64,000 nucleotides of DNA from Blastopirellula marina (lineage in GTDB: Bacteria > Planctomycetota > Planctomycetia > Pirellulales > Pirellulaceae), in NCBI RefSeq assembly GCF_002967765.1, contig NZ_PUHY01000006.1, forward strand, positions 558,001 to 622,000, given 5' to 3'. Below, piece by piece: positions 38,854 to 50,242 of this stretch. The notes beneath the pieces are model-generated. The model had not been told where the DNA came from and did not search any database. It saw only the letters and a list, made by a program, of their open reading frames with translations. Position numbers and translations under genes: made by a program. How positions within the stretch are numbered: the stretch's first letter is position 1; each line of letters begins with the position of its first letter.

Positions 38854-41801
38854 TCGTTGTCGTCCGGAAGCGGCGAGGAAGCGGGAATAGCGGAATCAGG
38901 AGTGTCGGCAGATGGGTTATTGTCCGGGGCGGGGCCTTGGTTGGGAGCGGCTTTTTCCGCCCCAGTTCCCAGAGGCGTGGGATTCATCGTCTTTGTACTT
39001 GGTACTTCGTCCTTGAGGCTCTCCTTTTCAGGAGAGGACGGCTTGTCAGTAGATGGAGTCTCCGATGTTTTCGATTCTGAGGATGCCATCTCGGGGCTAA
39101 TGGATTCCGCCTTGTTCTCAGCTTCCTTTCCTTCGCCTGGCGTCATGGGGGTGTCGCTCGTGGCATCTTCCGGCTTAGAAACTGGTGAATCAGCCAGTGA
39201 AAGGAGTAACTTGTGAGCGTCTCGATAACGAGGGGCTTCCTCCAATGCGAATAGGACGTGCTTGCGAGCTTCTTCCAGCTTGCCGGTCTCTTTCAACATC
39301 AACGCCACGCGATAGTGGATATCCGCGGGATCGTAGGGATCCATCAGCGTTAATATTTGCAAACCAGACAGGGCTACTTCGCGGTCGTCTAACCGCTCGC
39401 CAGCGGTCGCTAACAACTGATAAGGTTCAGACGTTAACGGATTGACCGCCAAAATTCGCTGAGCATTGGTTACCACCGATGCCCAGTTCTTCTCTGCCGA
39501 ATGCAATTCTGCGAGGCGGCGATAGACGTCCAGCGCATCGGAACTCAAATCGGCTAGTTGTTCTAACACCTCGATCTCGGGCTCGGTTTCGCCTAATTCT
39601 TGATGGATCTTCGCTTTCATCCGCAGCGCGTTCCCCTCTCCTGCGTAATTTGGCGCAAATTCCAGCAGCTTATCTATCGGCTCTTGCGCAGCTTCCCACT
39701 GTTCTTCCCGCAAAAGGGTCATCGCGTACTGTTGCAGCGCAAGGAAGTTGTCTGGATGCTCACCGATCCACTCCTTCCAGTCCGCTGACTTGGTAAACGG
39801 GGGAAGCTCTTCGGATTCGAAGCTGGCGTCCGATGCGAACTCATTGGCACGCTCGCGGATGTATTTTTCGAAGACCGCGTCCAGCCCGTCCAAGGGAGCC
39901 GCATGGCGTGCTAAGGCGTCGTTGATCTGCAATCCCTTACCTAGGTCCACCAAGATGGCACGCAACGACTCGATCCCAAACTGCTCAACAATAAACTCAA
40001 CCACGACCGCCGATTCGTAGTAAGCGAACATCAAATGCTGGGAACTGGGAGGCCGCCGGAACGCACTGCTTAGTTCGCTGACCGGTGTCAGGTCGTCACC
40101 TAAGATCATCTGGCGATACGCGGGCGAAATGGATTGACCCCAAGCTGGATTCTTGAGTCCTTCCTCGTAGACCGAGATTCCTTCGCTGAGCCAGCGTGGC
40201 ATCTTGTTGCGTGTCTTGGTCAGCGTGACCACATGACAAAACTCATGCCACAACACCGCTTCCCAATTGGAAGGATTATCGCCGCGCGACGCTGGCGAGT
40301 TCATCGTAATGACGTTGCCAAAACAGACGCCCAGAAAGCCAGCTCCGCCAGGCAAGCCAAACGTCCGAATCGCGAAGTCTTGCTGCTTCGGAAAGATCTC
40401 GACAGCAATCGTTTCGTTTAACTCGACATCGTACTTTTCGCACAAAACCTTTTTCGCTTCACGAAGCAAGTCCAGTACACGTGGTCCATAGATCTCGGCT
40501 TCTTTGGCATCCATTCGTACAACAAAGCCGTCACTTTGAAGTGTGCGGAACTTCTGCATGTGTTCATGCAGGGTCGAAAGGTTGTGGGCGACCACGTTGT
40601 AGTTGTCGCGGTCGAACACTTCCTCTGCCAACCGCCAACCGGTGTCGACTTCACCAAGACGTAACAAATCGTTTGCCAGCTCCATCTTGGCCGGCAGGTA
40701 ATCGCTGTCGAACGCCAACGCTTTTCGCTGAGATTCAGCCGCCTCAGCGAAACGATACTTCTGCGCAAGGTACTTGCCGATCAGATAGTCCACCTCCGGG
40801 TTGTCCGTCCAGTGACTTAACGCTTTCGCTCGACTATAACTTTCCTTCTCATGATCATTGGCCAAGTGAGCGAGCACCGCCTGCATCGCCCAAGCACGCG
40901 GCTCGGCTGGATTGACCTTAAAGATTTGCTCAAGCACCTCCTCCGTCTTGTCGTAGCTCTCGGAAAGCAGATGATTCTCGGCAACGAGCAGTAAGCTGGG
41001 CACATGATTCGGATTGATCTCAAGGGCTTGCTTAAGATAAGCCTCGGCTTTCTCCGCGTCGCTTGATTCAAACGAACGCGCCAGACCATACATCACTTCT
41101 GGATTGTCGTCGTCCGCTTCAAGCGCTTTTAAATAGTCTTCCGCAGCAAGGGCATAATCGTTTTTGGACAAAGCCAATTCAGCCGATGCCAAGTACGAGC
41201 CGACAAAACTGGGAGCACGCTTTTGTAGTTGTTTGTAAACGTCGATACGAATTTGCTTAGGATCGGCACCGATCTCGAGAAAGAACTTGCCGATGACAAT
41301 CATCGTTTCCAGGTCGCGATAGGTTCCGCTCGATCGTTCGACGCGTGCTCCGATATCAGCGAGAACCTCATCCGCTTTGGCGGACTGCCCATTAAAGCGA
41401 CGGACATCCCGTTCGATCCACATGAGCTTCATGTTGGAGGAGGAAACCTTCTTCGCTTCTTCCAACGTGACAGCAGCGTCGGCGTAACGGCCAAGGGCCA
41501 TCTCGCTTTCCAGTTTCAGAAAACGCCATTCGAGCGAATACGAACCTTTTTCAATCTCTTGCCCGGATAGTTCGGCACACTCGGCGTATTGCCCGGTACG
41601 AAACAGTTCGCGTGTTTCCAACAAGGTGGCCGCGGCGGTTGAGCGGATGCCGCAAAGAACTCCCACGCAGACAATTACCCCAACCAACGTTTGAGTAAGT
41701 ACTGAACGAGAAATAGTGGATCGCGACCTCTGCCTACGGCGCAATTCTGGCAAAACCGGCTCCTTCTTAGATCGACAACCGAGGTTCCGCGCACACGCCA
41801 T
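38850..41801 (-). CDS. TPR-repeat protein with peptidase-MA-like metallopeptidase domain
   Basis: A protein of about 983 residues. A predicted signal anchor (about 35-60) is followed by a long array of TPR helices (about 70-420). A gluzincin-like domain has HEFCH (about 519-523) and the downstream Glu in WLSEGISVYEE. More TPR helices lie at 700-880, before a Ser/Pro/Glu-rich low-complexity tail. HEFCH fits HExxH, so zinc and the catalytic Glu are present. Substrate unknown. The start at 41801 is preferred because the residues before it are not conserved-looking and the next ATG begins a plausible anchor. It is the first gene of the long minus-strand operon and divergent from a sulfatase. Confidence 0.87.
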   Translation of the reverse strand: MACARNLGCRSKKEPVLPELRRRQRSRSTISRSVLTQTLVGVIVCVGVLCGIRSTAAATLLETRELFRTGQYAECAELSGQEIEKGSYSLEWRFLKLESEMALGRYADAAVTLEEAKKVSSSNMKLMWIERDVRRFNGQSAKADEVLADIGARVERSSGTYRDLETMIVIGKFFLEIGADPKQIRIDVYKQLQKRAPSFVGSYLASAELALSKNDYALAAEDYLKALEADDDNPEVMYGLARSFESSDAEKAEAYLKQALEINPNHVPSLLLVAENHLLSESYDKTEEVLEQIFKVNPAEPRAWAMQAVLAHLANDHEKESYSRAKALSHWTDNPEVDYLIGKYLAQKYRFAEAAESQRKALAFDSDYLPAKMELANDLLRLGEVDTGWRLAEEVFDRDNYNVVAHNLSTLHEHMQKFRTLQSDGFVVRMDAKEAEIYGPRVLDLLREAKKVLCEKYDVELNETIAVEIFPKQQDFAIRTFGLPGGAGFLGVCFGNVITMNSPASRGDNPSNWEAVLWHEFCHVVTLTKTRNKMPRWLSEGISVYEEGLKNPAWGQSISPAYRQMILGDDLTPVSELSSAFRRPPSSQHLMFAYYESAVVVEFIVEQFGIESLRAILVDLGKGLQINDALARHAAPLDGLDAVFEKYIRERANEFASDASFESEELPPFTKSADWKEWIGEHPDNFLALQQYAMTLLREEQWEAAQEPIDKLLEFAPNYAGEGNALRMKAKIHQELGETEPEIEVLEQLADLSSDALDVYRRLAELHSAEKNWASVVTNAQRILAVNPLTSEPYQLLATAGERLDDREVALSGLQILTLMDPYDPADIHYRVALMLKETGKLEEARKHVLFALEEAPRYRDAHKLLLSLADSPVSKPEDATSDTPMTPGEGKEAENKAESISPEMASSESKTSETPSTDKPSSPEKESLKDEVPSTKTMNPTPLGTGAEKAAPNQGPAPDNNPSADTPDSAIPASSPLPDDNE

Positions 41802-42026
41802 TGTAGAGAGCTTGATTCGCAATAGACAAGAATTATTTATCAACAATGGGGACGATCCGTCCTTAACTAGAAAAGACAAACAAGCTTAATCGGTGCTTTT
41901 CCGTCAGAAAACTTGATCCTGACAGGCTGTGTCGATTACAAACACATTTCTCCTAGTTCCACTCCTTATAAGTACCCCGCCCGCTGTTCTTTGTTCCGCA
42001 ATCGACCTCCAGGGGAATTCCCTCCG

Positions 42027-43583
42027 ATGCCTTTTAATCCATTTCCCCTTGCTTGGCAGGCCTGCCTGGTTTGTGCGTTCGCTCTCGCCTGTTGTACGTC
42101 ACCCTCCCAAGCCGCGGACTCGCCCCCCAATGTGGTCCTGATTTTTGTCGACGACTTGGGTTATGGAGACATTGGGTGCTACGGAGCCACTAAACATGTG
42201 ACGCCGAACATCGACCGCTTGGCCCAAGAGGGGCGTCGCTTTACCGATGCCCATTCAGCTTCGGCAACCTGTTCGGCTTCGCGTTATGCTTTGCTGACGG
42301 GGCAATATCCATTCCGAGCCGATGTCTATAACCCGGTCTTTCTACGCTCGAAGCTGATCGTCGATCCTGATCGCACCACGATCGCAGATGTCATGAAGCG
42401 AGCTGGCTATGCGACGGCCTGCATTGGCAAGTGGCACCTTGGCTTCGGCGAGAAGACGCCTGACTGGAATGGCGAACTGAAGCCTGGCCCGCTGGAACTT
42501 GGTTTTGACTATTACTTTGGCGTGCCGGTGGTAAACAGCCACCCGCCGTTTGTTTTCGTGGAGGATCATCACGTAGTCGGTTTGGTCGCAGACGATCCGT
42601 TGGTCTACAACCAGAAAGCCGAAACAAAAGCCTTTCCTGAGAAGTTTGGATTGAACCAGATCGGTGGAGCAAAAGCAGCACATGCTCTTTACCAGGACGA
42701 ATCGGTCGGCACCAAGCTTCTCGAAAAATCACAAGCATGGATCAAAAGCCACAAGGACGAACCATTCTTCCTTTATCATGCGACCACCAACATTCACCAC
42801 CCCTTCACACCGGCACGTCGTTTTCAAGGTACCAGCGAGACGGGACCGTACGGAGATTTCGTCCACGAGCTTGACTGGATCGTGGGTGAGTTAATGAAGA
42901 CCTTGAAAGAGGAAGGACTCGAAGAGAACACGCTGGTGATCTTAACAAGCGACAACGGTGGCATGCTCAACGCCGGCGGACAGCACGCGGTGAAAAGTGG
43001 TCACCGCTTAAACGGAGAACTCCTTGGTTTCAAATTCGATGCCTGGGAGGGTGGACACCGTGTCCCGTTTCTTGCGCGTTGGCCTGGCAAAATCAAAGCC
43101 GGTAGCCAATCGGATCAATTGATCTCGAACGTCGACCTGCTGAGCACGCTCGCCGCGCTGACTTCGCAGTCGCTGGGCGAAACACAAGGCCCCGATAGCT
43201 ACAACATTTTGCCAGCCCTGCTAGAAGAGTCAAGCGAACCGATTCGCGATCATTTGGTTCTGGCGGCCAGCAATCGCAACCACTTAACGCTAAGGGAAGG
43301 CGACTGGGTCTATATCAGTGCCAAGGGAGGTGGCGGATTCACGGCCCGAGCCGGCCATGGCCTCGGCGGTCCCCCTGCTCTGCTTTTTGCTGGTGAAGAA
43401 AACAGTGACATCGAGAACGGCAAGTTCAAACCCGATGCCCCGAATTCGCAGCTCTATAACCTTCAGAAAGATCGCTCGCAGAGTACCAATCTTGTCCGCG
43501 AGCAACCTGATATCGCCGATCGCTTGCGAAAGCGACTTGCTCAATTGAAAGCTGCTTCAATCACTCGTCCGACGACGAAGTAA
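42027..43583 (+). CDS. Sulfatase (formylglycine-dependent)
   Basis: A 518-residue secreted type I sulfatase. The signal peptide runs about 1-30 (ending SQAADS). The metal-site start is NVVLIFVDDLGYGDIGCYG, and the signature is CSASRYALLTG (Cys to formylglycine). Later conserved blocks are GKWHLGF, VILTSDNGG and WEGGHRVPFLARWPGK. The start at 42027 has AGGGGAA upstream and directly precedes the signal peptide. It is convergent with the alpha/beta hydrolase gene (14 bp apart). Together with PSD1/DUF1501 genes nearby it fits breakdown of sulfated glycans (inference). Confidence 0.95.
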   Translation: MPFNPFPLAWQACLVCAFALACCTSPSQAADSPPNVVLIFVDDLGYGDIGCYGATKHVTPNIDRLAQEGRRFTDAHSASATCSASRYALLTGQYPFRADVYNPVFLRSKLIVDPDRTTIADVMKRAGYATACIGKWHLGFGEKTPDWNGELKPGPLELGFDYYFGVPVVNSHPPFVFVEDHHVVGLVADDPLVYNQKAETKAFPEKFGLNQIGGAKAAHALYQDESVGTKLLEKSQAWIKSHKDEPFFLYHATTNIHHPFTPARRFQGTSETGPYGDFVHELDWIVGELMKTLKEEGLEENTLVILTSDNGGMLNAGGQHAVKSGHRLNGELLGFKFDAWEGGHRVPFLARWPGKIKAGSQSDQLISNVDLLSTLAALTSQSLGETQGPDSYNILPALLEESSEPIRDHLVLAASNRNHLTLREGDWVYISAKGGGGFTARAGHGLGGPPALLFAGEENSDIENGKFKPDAPNSQLYNLQKDRSQSTNLVREQPDIADRLRKRLAQLKAASITRPTTK

Positions 43584-43597
43584 TCAGCGACATTCCG

Positions 43598-44923
43598 TTA
43601 TTTTGACTTCAAGCCCACGGTGTTCTCGGCGATTACGCGATACGAATACAACTTACTCGGTTCAGCCGACTCGTCGATAAATCGCATTTCGACCAACGGC
43701 TGAGCGGGTGTATCGCTGTACTGTAGCCCCTGAAAGATTGGTCGGCCAAATGGATTTTTCAGTTTCGCAGGAACCTGACCGATCACTTTGCCATCCCGTT
43801 CGATCTCGAACTTAGCGAGCCCACTTTCGAGATCCGCTTCGGCGTCCCAGGTCAACACATTACCCTCGACACGCAGCCTCGAAGGTGCTGGCGGCGGCGT
43901 AGTGTCGTCGATGTTCGTGTCTTTCACATACTGCTGCCAAGCGGTGGCAATCTTCTTGGTTGGTAGCCAAATCGAGTTGGCGACCTCCTGTGAAAATTTG
44001 CTGACGTTGACTGGCTCGGCGGGTGTTTCACCTGGTTCGTAGCGTGGCGTCAACCAACCACTATTCGCGGCGATCGGACGAAGTGGCTCGCCCGAATTCT
44101 CCGGCAAACGAAGCGTCAAGCAAGCATCCAACCAGACAATGGCCAAATAACGCTGGTTGCCACATTCGTGACTAGTGAGCGGATCGACTGCGATACCCAC
44201 GAGGCCTCCCGCATTTCGCATCGCCGTAAAGAAGGTTTCCACTCCGGGCCACACCCCCGAGAAACGGCCATCGGTGACCGTGAACCCCTCCTTCGTGCCC
44301 AGATTGCACATCGTTGGCACGCCACAAGCAGCTTCGTTCACTTCGTACGGTTTAGGGCGTCCCTCCTTCTCTTTCATCATCGGCACACCCGAACGCAGCC
44401 AAACGGCGGCTACGCGATCCGGGTGCAGCAGTAACATGCCGCCAGCCCAATGTCCTCCGCCACTATGTCCCCACAAGGCCCACGGAACGCTGGTAAGTTC
44501 AGGATGCCCAGAAAGCTTCGCCAGATCACTTAGGCCTGCCTGAAACGCCTCGTCCGATCCGTTGCGAGGATCACACCACTTCTGACAATCGGCCATGTCA
44601 GGCTGTTCGTATACCGGCGAGACAAGGGCACAATCGTGCTGTTTGGCCAAGGCCTGCCAATGTAAATCGAACGCTCCAGTCTGACCCGAGCGACACGAGC
44701 CAACCCCGCAGCCATGTTGATGCACAATCACACCACGCAGCTTATCGACACCCGGTGGCAACCACATCGTGTAGCTCACCGGATAGATCAGTTTTCCTTC
44801 CTCGGTATTCGCTTCGTAACGCACGCGATAATACGGAGACTCGACCGAAGGCATGACGTCGTAAGGGGCATCTTGGGCGACGGTCGTCGCAGCCATCGCC
44901 AATAGCAAAAGCAAAGTGCGCAT
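43598..44923 (-). CDS. Exported alpha/beta hydrolase-like protein
   Basis: A 441-residue protein with a signal peptide ([17 protein letters not shown]). It has an alpha/beta hydrolase core with oxyanion-type HQHGCGVG, then [11 protein letters not shown] as nucleophile elbow (Ser), and [10 protein letters not shown] later. The last segment (about 330-440) is a fibronectin/CARDB-like beta domain ([18 protein letters not shown]). Four cysteines in the catalytic half (near 77, 82 and 124-128) may form disulfides. It may be a carbohydrate esterase or a dienelactone-type hydrolase; the sequence does not tell. It lies 55 bp after the DUF1501 gene. AGGA is about 11 nt before the start. Confidence 0.85.
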   Translation of the reverse strand: MRTLLLLLAMAATTVAQDAPYDVMPSVESPYYRVRYEANTEEGKLIYPVSYTMWLPPGVDKLRGVIVHQHGCGVGSCRSGQTGAFDLHWQALAKQHDCALVSPVYEQPDMADCQKWCDPRNGSDEAFQAGLSDLAKLSGHPELTSVPWALWGHSGGGHWAGGMLLLHPDRVAAVWLRSGVPMMKEKEGRPKPYEVNEAACGVPTMCNLGTKEGFTVTDGRFSGVWPGVETFFTAMRNAGGLVGIAVDPLTSHECGNQRYLAIVWLDACLTLRLPENSGEPLRPIAANSGWLTPRYEPGETPAEPVNVSKFSQEVANSIWLPTKKIATAWQQYVKDTNIDDTTPPPAPSRLRVEGNVLTWDAEADLESGLAKFEIERDGKVIGQVPAKLKNPFGRPIFQGLQYSDTPAQPLVEMRFIDESAEPSKLYSYRVIAENTVGLKSK

Positions 44924-44978
44924 TAGTAGATCCTGAAGGTGGGATGGGGAAAGGAGGGAATAAACAGGCAGGGTATGG

Positions 44979-46427
44979 TTAGACCAACAAGTCATCAACC
45001 GGGTGATGTTCCTCGACACCCGTCAGTCGGAAATTAAGACCGCGAAACCGGAACGTGAGCTGTTCATGATCGATCCCCAAACAACGAAGGATCGTAGCTT
45101 GAACATCATGTACATGCACGGGTTGTTCGACCGGATGGAAGCCCAGCTCATCGGTTTGCCCCAACGTGATACCCGGCTTGATCCCGCCACCGGCGAACCA
45201 CATGGTGAATGCTTGCGGATGATGGTCACGTCCTTGGCTTCGACCTAGGGCGGCACTGGCTTCGACCATCGGCGTTCGGCCAAATTCACCACCCCAGACG
45301 ACCAGCGTGTCATCCAACAAGCCGCGACGCTTCAGGTCTTGAATCAGCGCCGCACATGCCTGATCGGTCTGCTTACATTGCCCTTGAACGCCACCTTTCA
45401 CATTGCTGTGATGATCCCATCCGGCGTGATACACCTGAATGAAGCGGACGCCACGTTCTGCCAAGCGACGGGCAAGCAAGCAATTGTTGGCAAACGCCTG
45501 ACCAGGATCGCTGGGATTCGCTCCGTACAAATTGAGCGTCTCTTGCGACTCCTGCGAGAAGTCCATCAGTTCAGGCGCGCGGGTTTGCATTTTGAAGGCC
45601 ATTTCATAGGCATCCATCCGCGTTTGAATTTCAGGATCGCCAACTTCGCTGAAGCGGCGTTGGTTCAACTGGCGAATGACATCGATCGATTCACGCTGGG
45701 CTTGCTTGTCGTAACCGGCCGGATTCGAGACATGCAAAATCGGATCGCCTTGCCCCCGAAAGGGAACTCCCTGATGAACCGACGGCAAGAAGCCCGCGTT
45801 CCACATCGCGGCTCCACCACTCAAACTACCGCCGCTTTTCAGCACCACAAACGAAGGTAAGTCATTCGCTTCGCTACCAATCCCGTAACTCAGCCAGGAA
45901 CCCATACTTGGCCGGCCGGGGACACCGCTGCCCGTGTTACAAAAGAGCTGGGCGGGCGAATGGTTGAATAAGTCCGTGTGGACCGATCGAACCATCGCGA
46001 TGTCGTCTACGACGTTCGCCAAGTGAGGCAGCACCTCCGAGATTGCCGCCCCCGACTGCCCATGTTTGGCGAACTTGAACTGCGGACCTAGCACGGCGGC
46101 ATCTGGCTGGATAAACGCATACCGTTGGCCTTGAATGACTGACGGAGGAATCGGTTTTCCGGCAAGTTCGGCCAGCTTCGGCTTGTAATCAAACATATCC
46201 AACTGGCTCGGCGCACCAGCCATGAACAAGTAGATCACCCGTTTCGCCTTCGCTGGAAAGTGACCTTCCTTCGGCGCGAACGGACTCGCCGCCGCCTCGC
46301 TCGCCACAGCCTGGCTGGGAGAAGACGATTGAGCCAACAGTGATGCCAAGGCAATCTTACCGATACCGACGCCGCAGTTCTGAAAGAAGTGACGTCGCGT
46401 TTGCCGCTGTAGAGGATTCAAACTCAT
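44979..46427 (-). CDS. DUF1501 domain-containing exported protein
   Basis: A 482-residue protein. An N-terminal Tat-type signal with RRHFFQNCG is followed by the DUF1501 domain, an alkaline-phosphatase-superfamily-like fold. Motifs include [54 protein letters not shown] and [15 protein letters not shown]. In Planctomycetes it occurs almost always beside a PSD1 gene, as here (17 bp upstream). The pair is thought to act in periplasmic polymer breakdown, but the chemistry is not established. The start at 46427 is chosen because it precedes the Tat motif by 11 residues. Confidence 0.95.
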   Translation of the reverse strand: MSLNPLQRQTRRHFFQNCGVGIGKIALASLLAQSSSPSQAVASEAAASPFAPKEGHFPAKAKRVIYLFMAGAPSQLDMFDYKPKLAELAGKPIPPSVIQGQRYAFIQPDAAVLGPQFKFAKHGQSGAAISEVLPHLANVVDDIAMVRSVHTDLFNHSPAQLFCNTGSGVPGRPSMGSWLSYGIGSEANDLPSFVVLKSGGSLSGGAAMWNAGFLPSVHQGVPFRGQGDPILHVSNPAGYDKQAQRESIDVIRQLNQRRFSEVGDPEIQTRMDAYEMAFKMQTRAPELMDFSQESQETLNLYGANPSDPGQAFANNCLLARRLAERGVRFIQVYHAGWDHHSNVKGGVQGQCKQTDQACAALIQDLKRRGLLDDTLVVWGGEFGRTPMVEASAALGRSQGRDHHPQAFTMWFAGGGIKPGITLGQTDELGFHPVEQPVHVHDVQATILRCLGIDHEQLTFRFRGLNFRLTGVEEHHPVDDLLV

Positions 46428-46444
46428 GTTTCTCGGTTCCGTCT

Positions 46445-49400
46445 CTATGGTTTTGCAATCGCTTCGTCGACATTCATCAGCACTCTGGCCACCATCGCCC
46501 AAGCCGCTTGCTGCTGCGAGGCTTGATCGCTACCGGCGACCAGCGACGCTTCCAACTCGCCACGTTCGATACGTTCCAGCTGCGTGTGATAGTAATCAAG
46601 CAACGTTTCAACCTCCGCCGGTTCAGGAGGACGCGTCAGCAACCGGCGGAATATGGCCGTGACGATTTCCTCTTCGGTAGCCTTGGTCGTGATCGAAACT
46701 TCTGCCAAGTGTTGCGCCAGTTCTAGGTACATCTCATCGTTCAGTAGCGTCAGCGCTTGCAGCGGTGTGTTGCTGCGGTCACGGCCCGCGGTACAAACTT
46801 CACCGGTCGGAGCATCGAACACGGTATACGAAGCAAACGGAGCGGTTCGCTTGCTGAACGTATAGATCGAACGACGATAACGATCCTCACCCGTCGATGG
46901 CTTCCAAGGAACATTGCCATAAGCCAGTGCTGTCACACTTTTGGGCTGGGGAGGGTAAACGCCGTGGCCAAACATTTTGTCGGAAAGCAGCCCGCTCGAC
47001 TTGAGCATCGTATCGCGGACCAGTTCGGCATCGACCCGGAAACGGGGACCCCGTGCCAGTAATCGATTGGAGGGATCACGCTCTTTCAGCTCAGGCGTGG
47101 TCACCGAACTTTGCCGATAGGTTGCACTGGTCACGATCGCACGATGCAACTCCTTGCGTGACCAGCCTTCTTCCATGAACTTGACGGAAAGATAGTCGAG
47201 CAGGCCTGGGTGCGAAGGGGGCTCAGATTGCGTCCCGAAGTCACCACTTGATTCGACCAATCCTTTTCCAAAGATTGCTTGCCAGGCACGGTTTACGGTG
47301 ACACGAGCGACCAAGGGATTCTCGGAACTGACCAGCCAGCGAGCGAACTCTAGTCGGTTCTTCGGACCAGCCTCCTCCCCCTCCCGAAGGAAAGCAGGAA
47401 TGTTCGGATCGACCTCCTGTTTAGGACTCAGGTACTCGCCGCGGTGATGCAAATGGGTAACCCGCGGGTTTTCCTCGGGGCGTTCCTCCAGCACCATCGT
47501 GGTCGGGTAGTCGGGCAGTTTCTTTCTGAGGGCGTCGATCGGTTTGCGAGCTTCCGCCAACTCAGGAGAGTCTTGGATGAATTGACGCTTCAAGCGATCT
47601 TTCTCTTCCTCGGTCCAGGACGTGGCATTGCGAGCCAGGATCTCTTCCAGCTGCATAGGAATCTGCTTGGCGGCCACCGTCTTGTCCGCATGAGCCACCG
47701 AGATTCGAAAACGACCGAGACTAGCCGCGAAGTGGCGTTCAAACAGAAGCTCAACACGTAGCTCCCGTCCGCCAGTAACTGGCTCGGCCAGATTCAGCAC
47801 CAATTGATGCGGCTGCCCTTCTGCCTGCGCAGTCGACCAACCAGTAGAACCTTCGCCGTCGATCACATTCGCCGCATCGGCCGAGCCACTGCCCACGGCA
47901 ATCTTGCCGTAGTCGTGCGACGCATCTTTCAGCGGAATCGATTTCCCATCAATTCGCATCGAGAACTCGCTTAGAAAGAAGTCTCCTTTGCGTCCTTCAT
48001 AGAAAGCCCTTCCCGGTCCGCCGGCGGGAAGACGCTCGTCAGGCAGTACTTCCAAGCGAATCGCCGTGACGGGTTCTGATTGTTCGGGCAATTGGAAAAA
48101 CAGCGTGAAAACGTCTCTCTTGGTAATATCGCCGGTCGAGAAAATCGAATTATCGGGCAACTGTTCCAACAGTGGCAAATTGGTTTTTAAATGAGTGGCC
48201 TTCAGCGACTTCCAATCAACCGCCTCATCCTGAAGCTTTAGCAGCCAGGCTTGGAAGTGCTTCTCGAAGTTTTGGGTTCGACGCTCTTCCTCGGCTCCTT
48301 CCCCTTCCTCAGGAGGAAAATCGTTAACTAAGGAGTCCTCCAGCGAACGAATTTCCTGCTCCAGCTTTTTGGTGCGTTCGACCAGCTCTTCCGGCTTGAG
48401 CACCAAGTCAGGCTCGTCGGCGTTATTCATCAACGCCATCAGTGCGTAGTAATCGGTGTGGGTTATCGGATCGTATTTGTGTGTGTGACATTGCGCACAG
48501 CCGGTGGTCATGCCTAACCAGACCGTTCCTGTAGTGGCAACCCGATCGACCATTGCATAAAAGCGATACTCCAGCGGATCGATACCCCCTTCTTCATTTA
48601 GCATCGTATTGCGATGAAACCCGGTCGCAATTCGTTGACTGGGAGTCGGATCAGGAAGCATGTCCCCAGCGATCTGCTCGATGGTGAACTGATCGAACGG
48701 CATGTCATCGTTGATCGCTCGGATTACCCAGTCGCGATACGGCCAGATCGATCGTTCACGATCTTTCTCATAGCCATTGGTATCAGAGTAACGTGCCAGG
48801 TCGAGCCATTCGCGTCCCCAGCGTTCGCCGTAGCGTGGCGAAGCAAGCAGCTTGTCGACCAGCTTTTCGTAGGCCGCCGGATCATCACTCTGCACGAACG
48901 CATCGGCTTCTTCCGGAGTCGGTGGTAGGCCAATCAAGTCAAGGTAAATACGACGCACCAAGGCGTACTTATCCGCCTCCGGCGATGGCGAGAGCTTTGC
49001 GGCCTCGAGCTTTGCCAGCACAAAGTGATCGATCGGATTGCGTGGCCAGGCCTTGTTATCAACCGTTGGAGGCGTTGGCTTAGTGGGTGCGACGAACGCC
49101 CAATGCTTGGCGTACTCCGCTCCTTGTTCGATCCAGCGACGCAGCAGTTCTTTTTGTTCCGGCTTGAGCGTATCTTTCGCTTTCGGAGGCGGCATCACCA
49201 TGTCTGGGTCATCGGTCATGATCCGCTCGATCAGACTACTCTCTTCGGCCGATTCCGGCACAATCGCGCCGTGATCAATTGCCGCGTCACGGTCGTCGAG
49301 CCGCAAGTCCGCTTCCCGATGCCCTTCGTCCGGACCATGACAAGCAAAACACTTGCCAGCCAAGATTGGACGAATGTCGCGATTGAAATCGACCGGTTCC

Positions 49401-49474
49401 TCGGCTTGAACCATGGAGGCGGTCACAGCCAAGGGAGACAGGATCAGCAGAATGGCAAACAGGCCAATTCGCAT
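46445..49474 (-). CDS. PSD1 (planctomycete cytochrome c / DUF1549 / DUF1553) protein
   Basis: A 1009-residue exported protein. A signal peptide (about 1-24) precedes the planctomycete cytochrome c domain with CFACH (C42, C45, H46) and [12 protein letters not shown]1549 follows with [30 protein letters not shown] and a second CAQCH motif ([16 protein letters not shown]). A beta-sandwich insert lies in the middle. DUF1553 ends the protein with [20 protein letters not shown] and [10 protein letters not shown]. It is co-transcribed with the DUF1501 gene and the hydrolase. The start is chosen for the signal peptide; GAGGAA lies about 12 nt upstream. Electron transfer in the periplasm is likely; the substrate is unknown. 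Confidence 0.94.
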   Translation of the reverse strand: MRIGLFAILLILSPLAVTASMVQAEEPVDFNRDIRPILAGKCFACHGPDEGHREADLRLDDRDAAIDHGAIVPESAEESSLIERIMTDDPDMVMPPPKAKDTLKPEQKELLRRWIEQGAEYAKHWAFVAPTKPTPPTVDNKAWPRNPIDHFVLAKLEAAKLSPSPEADKYALVRRIYLDLIGLPPTPEEADAFVQSDDPAAYEKLVDKLLASPRYGERWGREWLDLARYSDTNGYEKDRERSIWPYRDWVIRAINDDMPFDQFTIEQIAGDMLPDPTPSQRIATGFHRNTMLNEEGGIDPLEYRFYAMVDRVATTGTVWLGMTTGCAQCHTHKYDPITHTDYYALMALMNNADEPDLVLKPEELVERTKKLEQEIRSLEDSLVNDFPPEEGEGAEEERRTQNFEKHFQAWLLKLQDEAVDWKSLKATHLKTNLPLLEQLPDNSIFSTGDITKRDVFTLFFQLPEQSEPVTAIRLEVLPDERLPAGGPGRAFYEGRKGDFFLSEFSMRIDGKSIPLKDASHDYGKIAVGSGSADAANVIDGEGSTGWSTAQAEGQPHQLVLNLAEPVTGGRELRVELLFERHFAASLGRFRISVAHADKTVAAKQIPMQLEEILARNATSWTEEEKDRLKRQFIQDSPELAEARKPIDALRKKLPDYPTTMVLEERPEENPRVTHLHHRGEYLSPKQEVDPNIPAFLREGEEAGPKNRLEFARWLVSSENPLVARVTVNRAWQAIFGKGLVESSGDFGTQSEPPSHPGLLDYLSVKFMEEGWSRKELHRAIVTSATYRQSSVTTPELKERDPSNRLLARGPRFRVDAELVRDTMLKSSGLLSDKMFGHGVYPPQPKSVTALAYGNVPWKPSTGEDRYRRSIYTFSKRTAPFASYTVFDAPTGEVCTAGRDRSNTPLQALTLLNDEMYLELAQHLAEVSITTKATEEEIVTAIFRRLLTRPPEPAEVETLLDYYHTQLERIERGELEASLVAGSDQASQQQAAWAMVARVLMNVDEAIAKP

Positions 49475-49799
49475 CTTCAGGAATTCCTCGCACGCAGGGG
49501 GACGGAACCAAGGAGGTGGGATGGTATCGATTAGGCAGGAATTGACCATTTTCGCTCGGCAGACCAAGACGCTTTTAGTCACCCTCATGGTACTCTCCGC
49601 CGCCCCTCTCGGCAAACTTCCAGCTTTGCGGAACTGGGGATGAAAACGCCCAAATGTCGGCATTCTCGGCGGCTACCAGAAAAACTTTCCGAAATTGTGG
49701 CCGCTATTGCTGCTGGCATTCGCTGAGCTCAATAAGCAAGACACTCACCGGCCATCAACAACGGCCACAACCATCCTACCGAAGTCCGGAGCCAGTCCC

Positions 49800-50219
49800 A
49801 TGAAACGACTCACCGCCCTCCTGCTCGTGGCCGTCGCATTCGCCGCTGTTACCAACCAAGTCAGTGCCAAAGATTTCCAGGTCGGTCCGATCCAAATCGA
49901 CGTTCCTGGCTGGTGCCCACCCAAGCCCAAACCACGTCCAGTTCCGCATCATCGCTATCGCGTCACCTTGTACCATCCACTCAGTGGTGGCGTGGTTTGG
50001 TCCTCGGTCGCCAACTCGCAGCGTGACGCCGACCGCATTTCCGATACTTACCGCCGTCAGCACTGGAAGATCTGGAAGTACAACGGCATCGGCGAACCCA
50101 CCCATTCCAAGCAGTTCAGCAGCTACTCGGCCGCCGATCGTTACAAGCCGAAGTTCAAAATCTTGGGCCTGAATAAGCAGTACGTCAAAGCGGGACGCGT
50201 TTCGGTCCAGCGTATCTAA
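49800..50219 (+). CDS. Small secreted protein of unknown function
   Basis: A 139-residue protein. The signal peptide MKRLTALLLVAVAFAAVTNQVSA is followed by a Pro/Lys-rich stretch (WCPPKPKPRPVP) and a basic domain rich in Tyr and Arg (HRYRVTLYHPLSGG to the end). GGAG lies 9 nt before the ATG at 49800, which I prefer over a longer frame starting at 49695. It stands alone between a divergent PSD1 operon and a strong terminator. I do not recognise the family. The SPOR-like pattern (repeated residues that bind in sequence, a basic alpha/beta end) is a weak hint only. Confidence 0.75.
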   Translation: MKRLTALLLVAVAFAAVTNQVSAKDFQVGPIQIDVPGWCPPKPKPRPVPHHRYRVTLYHPLSGGVVWSSVANSQRDADRISDTYRRQHWKIWKYNGIGEPTHSKQFSSYSAADRYKPKFKILGLNKQYVKAGRVSVQRI

Positions 50220-50242
50220 CGCCAAAAAGTCGAGATCAAATC

